Source of the DNA: Kribbella pratensis
GTDB taxonomy: Bacteria; Actinomycetota; Actinomycetes; Propionibacteriales; Kribbellaceae
Assembly: GCF_004366075.1 (NCBI RefSeq)
Contig: NZ_SODU01000003.1
Location: 1,240,001 to 1,304,000 of the forward strand
Direction: 5' to 3'
Length of the DNA: 64,000 nucleotides
In this document: in pieces, positions 47,516-54,376 of the stretch
Layout: each line of letters opens with the position of its first letter
Numbering within the stretch: the first letter of the stretch is position 1
Notes under the pieces: generated by a model
Seen by the model: the letters and a program-made list of their open reading frames with translations, nothing else
The model's database searches: none
Told to the model about the DNA's origin: nothing
Program-made: the position numbers and the translations under genes

Positions 47516-48091
47516 TCAGCCGATGGACGGTCCACGCCTGTACACACCGACCTCTTTCTCTCTGGTAACTGCCACTCCGGCCTTGACGGCGACGACCGGA
47601 GCGGCCACCGCACCGGCACCGGCGGCAGTACCGGCGGCGGCACCCGCGGCGGCAGCAGGCGCCTGGGACGGTCCACCGGGCGCCTTCCTGACCGCCGCCT
47701 CCGCAGCGAACACCACCGCGTGCGCGATGTAGTCCTCGGCACCCCCGGTCCGCTGCGCGTCCATGGCGTGGGTCCGATCGTCAGCGGCCAGCAGCTCCGC
47801 CGCCAGCTTTCGCGCCGCCACTGTTTCCGGCCGCGTCTGGTCCTGCTCGACGTGCGGCCGATCATTGCTGTTCAGATAGGCGCTGAACGGCTCCGCTTCA
47901 GGACTGTCCTTGTCGCCGACGGTCGCCGCAACCACATCGCGGTGAGCCCCCATCGCCTCCGCTGCGATCGCCTGCCGCACCCGCTGCCCGGCCAGCACGC
48001 GATCCTCCGCGGTGAGACTGGCCGAAGCGAGCGCCGTCCGTGTGACGTCGTCGGTCAACTCGTCGATGAGCTTGCCGCGGGCCTGCGCCAT
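47516..48091 (-). CDS. Hypothetical protein, helical with Ala/Gly-rich C-terminal segment
   Basis: 191 residues from ATG 48091, which has AGGAGGAATCGG upstream. The first 130 residues are charged and helical (LIDELTDDVTRTALASASLTAEDRVLAGQRVRQAI). Near 140-170 there is a small-residue stretch, APAAAAGAAAGTAAGAGAVAAP, that could be a linker or a weak membrane segment. No family recognised. Confidence 0.6.
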   Translation of the reverse strand: MAQARGKLIDELTDDVTRTALASASLTAEDRVLAGQRVRQAIAAEAMGAHRDVVAATVGDKDSPEAEPFSAYLNSNDRPHVEQDQTRPETVAARKLAAELLAADDRTHAMDAQRTGGAEDYIAHAVVFAAEAAVRKAPGGPSQAPAAAAGAAAGTAAGAGAVAAPVVAVKAGVAVTREKEVGVYRRGPSIG

Positions 48092-48197
48092 CCGATTCCT
48101 CCTGTGGTCCGTGAAGTGCGCACAGAGTATCCACGCGGGAGGCCGCGCCCGTCTCACGTCATGAGCAAAGTGCTTGGATGCGGCTGTCGGTCAGGCA

Positions 48198-48203
48198 TAG
48201 TCT
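48198..48203 (+). promoter_or_regulatory. Candidate -10 element of rarD (leaderless)
   Basis: TAGTCT is followed by GAACACC and GTG 48211, a seven-base gap fitting a leaderless start; TTGGAT at 48173-48178 could be a -35, with a long 19-bp spacer. Confidence 0.35.
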
Positions 48204-48210
48204 GAACACC

Positions 48211-49128
48211 GTGCCAGAACAGCGAAAAGGATTCACCTACGGGTTCGCCGCGTATCTGATCTGGGGCCTGTTCCCGCTGTACTGGAAGCTGCTCGACCAG
48301 TCCGGGGCTCTCGAACTGCTGGCCCACCGCGTGCTCTGGTCGCTGGTCACGATCGTGATCCTGGTCGCCGTACTGCGGAAGTTCGCGGCCGTGAAGGCCC
48401 TACTGGCGGAACCGCGACGGCGGTGGCCGTTGATCGCGGCTGCGTTCCTGATCTCGGCGAACTGGGGCACCTACATCTGGGGCGTCGGCAACGGGCATGT
48501 CGTGGAGACCTCGCTCGGGTACTTCATCACGCCGCTGTTCACGGTCCTGCTCGGCGTCTTCGTCCTCAAGGAACGGCTCCGGCCGGTGCAGTGGACCGCG
48601 CTGGGGATCGCGTTCGTGGCCGTCGCCGGGCTGACCGTCGAGAACGGGCGGCCGCCGTGGGTGGCGATCATCCTGACGTTCTCGTTCGGGTTCTACGGGC
48701 TGGCGAAGAAGCAGGCCGGCGCCGGCGCGATCGAGGGGATGGCGATCGAGTCCGGCACGGTCCTACCGTTCGCGGTCGCGGGGATCGTCGCCCTCGGGCT
48801 GCACGGCGACGCGACGGTCACCCACCACGGGACGGCGTACCTCGTGCTCGTGCTGCTGACCGGGCCGATCACCGCCGTACCGCTGCTGCTCTTCGGCGCC
48901 GCGGCGACCCGGGTCTCGATGACGACACTCGGGCTGCTGAACTACATCGCGCCGATCATGCAGTTCATCTGCGGCCTGGTGATCTTCCACGAGCAGATGA
49001 CGCCGATGCGCTGGGTCGGCTTCGGCCTGGTGTGGGTCGCGCTGGCGCTGTTCACCTTCGACAGCATGCACACGCGCCGCCGCAACCTCGCCCTCGAACG
49101 GACCGCGGTCACTGCGTCCGCAGTGTAA
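48211..49128 (+). CDS. rarD: EamA-family transporter RarD
   Basis: 305 residues with ten helices and two EamA repeats. The start KGFTYGFAAYLIWGLFPLYWKLL and the segments HRVLWSLVTI, NWGTYIWGVGNGHVVETSLGYFITPL and LLNYIAPIMQFICGLVIFHEQM are diagnostic of RarD. GTG 48211 is chosen; the frame is open to 48178. The family exports small metabolites; the substrate of RarD is not known. Confidence 0.92.
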   Translation: MPEQRKGFTYGFAAYLIWGLFPLYWKLLDQSGALELLAHRVLWSLVTIVILVAVLRKFAAVKALLAEPRRRWPLIAAAFLISANWGTYIWGVGNGHVVETSLGYFITPLFTVLLGVFVLKERLRPVQWTALGIAFVAVAGLTVENGRPPWVAIILTFSFGFYGLAKKQAGAGAIEGMAIESGTVLPFAVAGIVALGLHGDATVTHHGTAYLVLVLLTGPITAVPLLLFGAAATRVSMTTLGLLNYIAPIMQFICGLVIFHEQMTPMRWVGFGLVWVALALFTFDSMHTRRRNLALERTAVTASAV

Positions 49129-49130
49129 GT

Positions 49131-49174
49131 GTTCACCTGACCTTCACTTGCTCACCGCTTGCCCTCCTTAGGGT
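49131..49174 (+). promoter_or_regulatory. PHO box and leaderless promoter of the PhoX gene
   Basis: GTTCACCTGAC (49131-49141) is directly followed by CTTCACTTGCT (49142-49152), two 11-bp direct-repeat units matching the actinobacterial PhoP PHO box. TAGGGT at 49169-49174 is a good -10, its -35 position falls in the second repeat unit as in PhoP-activated promoters, and GTG 49182 follows seven bases later. Phosphate starvation control through PhoR-PhoP is the expected regulation. Confidence 0.75.
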
Positions 49175-49181
49175 CCGGCAG

Positions 49182-51236
49182 GTGACCAAGTTTCTGCCCT
49201 TGATCAGTCAGATCGGCACCCGCCACGGGTCCCGCTCCCTGCGCACCTGCGAGTACAAGTGCGCGAACCAGTGCGACCACCCCGAGCCGAACACGTCCGG
49301 CAACGAGCACATCCAGACCGTGATGCGCTCCGCCTTCAGCCGCCGCAAGGTGCTCGCGATCGGCGCGGCCGGCGTCGGCGCCGCCGGCGTCGCCACGCTC
49401 GCGGTGAACGCGCCCGCGATCGCCGACCAAACCAGCCGCGGATCCGGCAGCGACGCCTTCCCCGGTTTCGGCCGGCGCGGTGAGCTGACGCACAGCGTCG
49501 TACCGCCGAACCGTCAGGACGACATCGTCGTACCGCACGGGTACGACCAGGCCGTGGTCATCGGCTGGGGCGACCCGGTGCTGCCGGGTGCGCCGAAGTT
49601 CGACCCGTACAAGCAGTCCGCCGAGGCGCAGGCGCGGCAGTTCGGGTACAACAACGACTACACGATGATCGTGCCGCTGCGCGACGACCGTAAGGCGTTG
49701 CTGGTCTGCAACCACGAGTACACCGATGAGAACCTGATGTTCCCGACCGGCAAGTACTCGACCGCCGAGATCGCGAAGATCGGGATGGCTGCGCACGGCA
49801 TGGCCGTCGTCCAGCTCGAGCGCGTTGGCAGCAAGGGTCAGTGGCGCCGCGACAAGCAGCTGTCCCGCTACAACCGCCGGATCACCGCGTCCACCAGGTT
49901 CGAGGTGACCGGGCCGGCGGCCGCGGACGCCCGTGTCGGGAAGGTTGCCTACGGCACCTTCGGGAACTGCTCCGGCGGCGTCACGCCGTGGGGCACGATC
50001 CTGTCCGGCGAGGAGAACTTCAACGGGTACTACGACGTGAGCGGCACGGTTCCCGCCGAGCATGTGGATTCCTACAAGCGGTACGGCGTACCGACGACCG
50101 TCACCAAGTCCGCGCGGCAGTGGAGCGTCGTCGACCCGCGCTTCGACCTGACCAAGACGCCGACCGAGGTCTACCGGTCCGGCTGGGTGGTCGAGGTCGA
50201 CCCGTACGACCCGCGGTCGACGCCGAAGAAGCGGACCATGCTCGGTCGCCTCAAGCACGAGGGCGCGACCGTCACGATCACCGCCGACGGGCGGATCGCG
50301 GTGTACACCGGCGACGACGAGAAGGGCGAATACCTCTACAAGTTCGTCTCGGCCGGGAAGTACGACCCGAAGAACCGCAAGAACAACTTCGCCCTGCTCG
50401 ACGAGGGCACGCTGTACGTCGCCAAGTTCACCGGCGACGGCACCGCGGACGGCGTGTACGACGGGATCGGCCAGTGGATCCCGCTGACGTCGGACAAGAA
50501 GTCGTACGTCGAGGGCATGTCCGTGCAGGAGGTGCTGATCAACACCCGGGTCGCCGGCGACAAGGTCGGCGCCACCCGGATGGACCGCCCCGAGGACGTG
50601 GAGCGGAACCCGGTCAACGGCCGGATCTACGCGGCGCTGACGAACAACGACAAGCGCGGCGGCAGCTTCCCGGTCGACGAGGCGAACCCGCTCGCCGTCT
50701 CGCACGTGCGGGAGACGCTGGGCGGACCGCTGGTCGAGAAGGCCGGCAACCGCAACGGATACATCCTCGAGATCACGGAGGAGGGCGACGACGCGGCCAG
50801 GACCGGCTTCTTCTGGACCCTGTTCCTGGTGTGCGGCGACCCGGCCGCGCAGGAGACGTACTTCGGCGGCTTCGACAAGTCGAAGGTCAGCCCGATCTCC
50901 TGCCCGGACAACGTCGCCTTCGACGGCTCCGGCAACCTGTGGATCTCCACCGACGGCAACGTGCTCGGCTCGAACGACGGCATCTTCACCGTCCCGGTCG
51001 CCGGCCCGAACCGCGGGCAGGTCAAGCAGTTCCTCTCCGTACCGTTCGCCGCCGAGGCGTGCGGGCCGCTCGTCTCCGACGACGACAAGACCGCGTTCGT
51101 CGCCGTACAGCATCCGGGCGAGACCGACACCGCGACCTTCGAGAACCCCAGCTCGACCTGGCCGCACACCGACAAGTTCCCCCGCCCCGCGATCGCCTGC
51201 GTCTGGCGCCACGACGGCGCCCGCGTCGGCAGCTGA
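49182..51236 (+). CDS. phoX: PhoX family alkaline phosphatase (DUF839), Tat-exported
   Basis: 684 residues. The N-terminal part has three Cys (23, 27, 31) and a twin-arginine motif SRRKVLAIG at residue 53, followed by a hydrophobic stretch and APAIA cleavage region. The PhoX/DUF839 body includes CNHEYTDENLMFPTG, GNCSGGVTPWGTILSGEENFNGYY, TGDDEKGEYLYKFV, RMDRPEDVERNP and ISCPDNVAFDGSGNLWISTDGN. PhoX is a secreted Ca/Fe phosphomonoesterase used for phosphate scavenging. GTG is placed by the PHO-box promoter; the longer open frame overlaps rarD and is not coding. Confidence 0.93.
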   Translation: MTKFLPLISQIGTRHGSRSLRTCEYKCANQCDHPEPNTSGNEHIQTVMRSAFSRRKVLAIGAAGVGAAGVATLAVNAPAIADQTSRGSGSDAFPGFGRRGELTHSVVPPNRQDDIVVPHGYDQAVVIGWGDPVLPGAPKFDPYKQSAEAQARQFGYNNDYTMIVPLRDDRKALLVCNHEYTDENLMFPTGKYSTAEIAKIGMAAHGMAVVQLERVGSKGQWRRDKQLSRYNRRITASTRFEVTGPAAADARVGKVAYGTFGNCSGGVTPWGTILSGEENFNGYYDVSGTVPAEHVDSYKRYGVPTTVTKSARQWSVVDPRFDLTKTPTEVYRSGWVVEVDPYDPRSTPKKRTMLGRLKHEGATVTITADGRIAVYTGDDEKGEYLYKFVSAGKYDPKNRKNNFALLDEGTLYVAKFTGDGTADGVYDGIGQWIPLTSDKKSYVEGMSVQEVLINTRVAGDKVGATRMDRPEDVERNPVNGRIYAALTNNDKRGGSFPVDEANPLAVSHVRETLGGPLVEKAGNRNGYILEITEEGDDAARTGFFWTLFLVCGDPAAQETYFGGFDKSKVSPISCPDNVAFDGSGNLWISTDGNVLGSNDGIFTVPVAGPNRGQVKQFLSVPFAAEACGPLVSDDDKTAFVAVQHPGETDTATFENPSSTWPHTDKFPRPAIACVWRHDGARVGS

Positions 51237-51243
51237 CCCTCCC

Positions 51244-51271
51244 GAGGCCCGGCGCTCAGCCGCCGGGCCTC
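51244..51271 (+). terminator. Hairpin terminator after phoX
   Basis: Perfect 11-base arms GAGGCCCGGCG and CGCCGGGCCTC around CTCAGC, beginning 8 bp after the phoX stop. No T-run follows. Confidence 0.7.
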
Positions 51272-51312
51272 CCCATCTGGCAGAACCGCTGACCTTCAGC
51301 GAACGACCGGAC

Positions 51313-51356
51313 CTGGGGAGGATTTCATGCCGATTCGAGCACAAAACCCTCCCCAG
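51313..51356 (+). promoter_or_regulatory. Hairpin that hides a Shine-Dalgarno sequence upstream of the cytochrome b gene
   Basis: CTGGGGAGG (51313-51321) pairs perfectly with CCTCCCCAG (51348-51356); the 5' arm holds a ribosome-binding site GGGGAGG five bases before an ATG at 51327, which lies in the 26-base loop. The ORF from that ATG runs to 51572 (81 codons) and overlaps the start of the cytochrome b gene in another frame. A translated leader or attenuator is possible; I do not call the ORF a gene. Confidence 0.4.
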
Positions 51357-51478
51357 ATCCGCCGTGCTGCGGCATTCGCCGATCCCGTGGCACCTTCTCC
51401 GCGCGGCGTGATGTGCGACACGGGACGTCACAATCTCGGCGGTTGCGGGGTCGTATGGGTGACCGAGGGAGGTCGAGC

Positions 51479-52786
51479 ATGCAGCGTCCTACGAGCAACC
51501 TGCGAGCGAGAGTATTTCCCAACCACTGGTCGTTGTTGTTCGGCCAGATCGCCTTCTACAGCTTCGTCGTGATCCTGCTCAGCGGCGTGGTCCTGATGCT
51601 GGACTACGAGCCGTCGGCAGAACACGTCGTGTACGACGGGCCGTACGGTCCGCTGCGCGGAACGGAGATGTCGCGGGCGCTGGACTCGACCCTGGCGATC
51701 ACCTTCGAGACCCGCGGCGGGTTGCTGATCCGCCAGCTCCATCACTGGGCCACGCTGATCATGGTGGCGGCGATCCTCCTGCACCTGCTGCAACTCTTCT
51801 TCACCGGCGGCTTCCGGCGGCCACGACGCCTGAACTGGCTGGTGGTTTTCGGCCTGCTGGTCATCACGCTGGGCGCAGCCCTCACCGGCACCTCGCTTCC
51901 GGACGACATGGCGTCGGGGACGAGCCTCGCCGTACTCGACGGCGTCCTGCAGGCCACGCCGTTCGTGGGCTCCTCCCTGTCGTCGCTGCTGTTCGGCGGC
52001 GAGTTCCCCGGCGACGTGATCTCGCGGTTCTACCCGCTGCACATCGCCGTACTGCCCGCCGCGCTCGTCGTACTCTTCCTTGCGCTCAGGCGGAAAACCG
52101 ACCAGACCGTCGGAGGCCGCGCGGCGACCATCGCCGTGATCAAGCGCGCCGGCCTGTTCTGCTTCGTCGTCGGGGTCTCACTGGTCATGGCCGCGACGGC
52201 GACCATCAACCCGGTGTGGCTGTACGGCCCGGCCGATCCGGCGGACACCTCGGCCGGTGTCGGACCGGCCTGGTACCTCGCCTTCCTGGACGGCTCGCTC
52301 CGGCTCGCACCAGGCTGGGAAGTCGTCTGGTGGGAAAGGACGATCAGCTTCGCCGTCCTGTTGCCGGTCGCGATCTGCACGCTGTTCCTCGCGCTCGTCG
52401 CGGTCTACCCGTTCATCGAGGAACGGCTGACGGGCGACCGGGAGGAACACCATCTGCTCGAGCGGCCGCGTGCCAATCCGATCCGGACCGGCATCGGTGT
52501 CGCGGGCATCGTCTTCTACGGCGTCCTGTGGGCGGCCGCCGGCGCCGACACGATCGCCGTACAGTTCCATCTCTCGTTCAACACGCTGCTGCGGGTGTTC
52601 CAGATCCTCCTGATCCTCGGCCCGCCTGCGGCGCTACACATCACCCGCCGCATCTGCCTGGGCCTGCAGCAACAAGACACCGAGATCGCGACGCACGGTA
52701 TCGAGACCGGCCGGATCGTCCGGCGTCCCGACGGCGGGTACGTCGAGGACCACCGCCCGCCGACCCGTCAGCTCATGCCGAGGTGA
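51479..52786 (+). CDS. Cytochrome b (QcrB-like) paralogue lacking one heme ligand
   Basis: 435-residue membrane protein resembling the cytochrome b subunit of the bc1 complex, with the N-terminal heme domain and a shortened C-terminal part. ATG 51479 has GGGAGG upstream. Helix B carries H88 and H102, 14 apart as expected for heme ligands (QLHHWATLIMVAAILLH). In helix D, H188 (FYPLHIAVLP) is present, but the partner 14 residues on is Ala202 where a His is expected. No qcrA/qcrC genes are adjacent. It may bind one or two hemes and could serve another dehydrogenase. It overlaps the convergent xdhC gene by 14 bp. Confidence 0.82.
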   Translation: MQRPTSNLRARVFPNHWSLLFGQIAFYSFVVILLSGVVLMLDYEPSAEHVVYDGPYGPLRGTEMSRALDSTLAITFETRGGLLIRQLHHWATLIMVAAILLHLLQLFFTGGFRRPRRLNWLVVFGLLVITLGAALTGTSLPDDMASGTSLAVLDGVLQATPFVGSSLSSLLFGGEFPGDVISRFYPLHIAVLPAALVVLFLALRRKTDQTVGGRAATIAVIKRAGLFCFVVGVSLVMAATATINPVWLYGPADPADTSAGVGPAWYLAFLDGSLRLAPGWEVVWWERTISFAVLLPVAICTLFLALVAVYPFIEERLTGDREEHHLLERPRANPIRTGIGVAGIVFYGVLWAAAGADTIAVQFHLSFNTLLRVFQILLILGPPAALHITRRICLGLQQQDTEIATHGIETGRIVRRPDGGYVEDHRPPTRQLMPR

Positions 52787-53894
52787 CGAGCTCGTTGGTG
52801 CCACCGTGGATCCGCCCGCTGGTCGTCGACAGCGGGCGGGCACTCGCCGCGCTACGGGTCGCGATGATCTCGGCCGCGATCGAGATCGCCGTCTCCTCGG
52901 GCGTCCGGGCGCCGAGGTCCAGCCCGATCGGCGAGGTCAGCCGGGCCAGCTCGTCCTCGGTCACGCCGGCGGATCGCAAGCGGGCCAGTCGATCTGCGTG
53001 GGTGCGTCGCGAGCCCATCGCGCCGATGTAGCCGGCGTCCGTCCGCAAGGCCAGTTCCAGCAGCGGTACGTCGAACTTCGGATCGTGGGTCAGCACGCAC
53101 AACGCCGTACGGCGATCGACCTGGTCGAGTGCACCGGCCAGGAAGCGGTGCGGCCAGTCGACCACGACCTCGTCCGCCTCGGGGAACCGTGCCCGGGTGG
53201 CGAACACGCCACGGGCGTCGCACACCGTCACGTGATAGCCGAGGAACTTGCCGACCCGTGCCACGGCGGCCGCGAAGTCGATCGCCCCGAACACGAACAT
53301 CCGCGGCGGCGGGGTGAACGCCTGCACGAACACCGACACCTCGGTACGCCGGCATTCCCCGTGCGCGCCGTACTGCTTGATCGCGGTGGAACCGTTGCCG
53401 AGCATCGCCACCGCGTCCTCGACCACCGCCGCGTCCAGCCCCGGATCACCCAGGCTGCCGCTGACCCCGTCGAGCTCGACGACGAGCCGCCGCCCCAGGT
53501 CCTCCCCCGCCGTGACCACGGTCGCGACGGCGATCGGCCGGCCGGACTCGATCGCAGCGGCCACCGTCTCGAACTCCGCGAACGATGCCCGATCGATTGG
53601 CTCCACCAACACCTCGATCACGCCACCGCACGTCAGGCCGATCGCGAACACGTCGTCGTCGGACACGCCGTACCGGCGGACCGTCGGTGCGCCCGTCCGG
53701 ATGACCTCCTGCGCCACGGCGTACACGTCGGCCTCGACGCACCCACCGGACACACTGCCCACCGCCACACCGTCGCCGGACACCGCCATCGCCGCGCCAG
53801 GCCGGCGAGGAGCCGAGCGGAACGTGTCGATCACCGTAGCGAGTGCGAACCGCTCTCCGTACCAAGGGCGGAGGTGCGCGAGGACGTCACGCAC
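52773..53894 (-). CDS. xdhC: XdhC/CoxF-family molybdenum cofactor insertion protein
   Basis: 373 residues. XdhC proteins bind molybdopterin cofactor, help sulfurate it and insert it into xanthine dehydrogenase-type enzymes. The N-terminal XdhC_CoxI domain has VGSVSGGCVEADVYAVAQEV and LTCGGVIEVLVEPI; the C-terminal Rossmann domain has FVFGAIDFAAAVARVGKFLGYHVTVCDAR and GYIGAMGSRRTHADR. The GTG start overlaps the iorA stop by eight bases. It is the third gene of the iorB-iorA-xdhC operon. Confidence 0.92.
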   Translation of the reverse strand: MRDVLAHLRPWYGERFALATVIDTFRSAPRRPGAAMAVSGDGVAVGSVSGGCVEADVYAVAQEVIRTGAPTVRRYGVSDDDVFAIGLTCGGVIEVLVEPIDRASFAEFETVAAAIESGRPIAVATVVTAGEDLGRRLVVELDGVSGSLGDPGLDAAVVEDAVAMLGNGSTAIKQYGAHGECRRTEVSVFVQAFTPPPRMFVFGAIDFAAAVARVGKFLGYHVTVCDARGVFATRARFPEADEVVVDWPHRFLAGALDQVDRRTALCVLTHDPKFDVPLLELALRTDAGYIGAMGSRRTHADRLARLRSAGVTEDELARLTSPIGLDLGARTPEETAISIAAEIIATRSAASARPLSTTSGRIHGGTNELVTSA

Positions 53895-54369
53895 CCATGT
53901 CCTCCGCGCCCGCCTTGACCGCTTCGCGGATCCGCGAGTACGTACCGCAGCGGCAGATGTTGCGCAGCTCGTCGAGGTCCGCGTCGGTGATGTCGCGGCC
54001 CTCCGCCCGGGCCTGCTTGACCTTGGCGACGGCCGCCATGATCTGGCCGGGCTGGCAGTACCCGCACTGCGCGACGTCGTACTTCAGCCAGGCCTCCTGC
54101 ATCGGGTGCAGGTCCTTCCCGACCGTCGCCGGCAGCCCTTCGATGGTGGTGACCTCGTCGGCCGGCTCGATGTCCTTCACCTGCACCGAGCACGGATTGA
54201 ACGCCTTGCCGTTGATGTGCGAGGTGCACGACTTGCACACCTCCAGCGCGCACCCGTACTTCGGGCCGGTGACGCCGAGCAGGTCCCGGAGAACCCACAG
54301 CAGCCGGACGTTGTCCTCGGCCTCGACGCTGATCTGCTTGCCGTTGAGCTTGAAAGTGTGCGTAGGCAT
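53887..54369 (-). CDS. iorA: Isoquinoline 1-oxidoreductase-type small subunit (2 x [2Fe-2S])
   Basis: 160 residues, the iron-sulfur subunit of a two-component molybdenum hydroxylase. The plant-type cluster ligands are in GCALEVCKSCTSHINGKAFNPC, and the second cluster in CGYCQPGQIM and NICRCGTY. ATG 54369 is seven bases after the iorB stop. Electrons from the Mo site would pass through these clusters to an external acceptor such as a cytochrome c or quinone. The upstream open frame belongs to iorB overlap and is not used. Confidence 0.93.
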   Translation of the reverse strand: MPTHTFKLNGKQISVEAEDNVRLLWVLRDLLGVTGPKYGCALEVCKSCTSHINGKAFNPCSVQVKDIEPADEVTTIEGLPATVGKDLHPMQEAWLKYDVAQCGYCQPGQIMAAVAKVKQARAEGRDITDADLDELRNICRCGTYSRIREAVKAGAEDMGA

Positions 54370-54376
54370 GGATTCC

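Noticed and set aside
48423..51236. A 937-codon open frame that would fuse an unknown N-terminal region to PhoX
   Set aside because: The first 250 codons overlap rarD out of frame and a PHO-box promoter starts transcription at the internal GTG 49182.
51327..51572. 81-codon Cys-containing ORF overlapping the cytochrome b start
   Set aside because: No homology recognised and it runs 94 bases into a well-supported gene; kept only as a possible leader in the findings.
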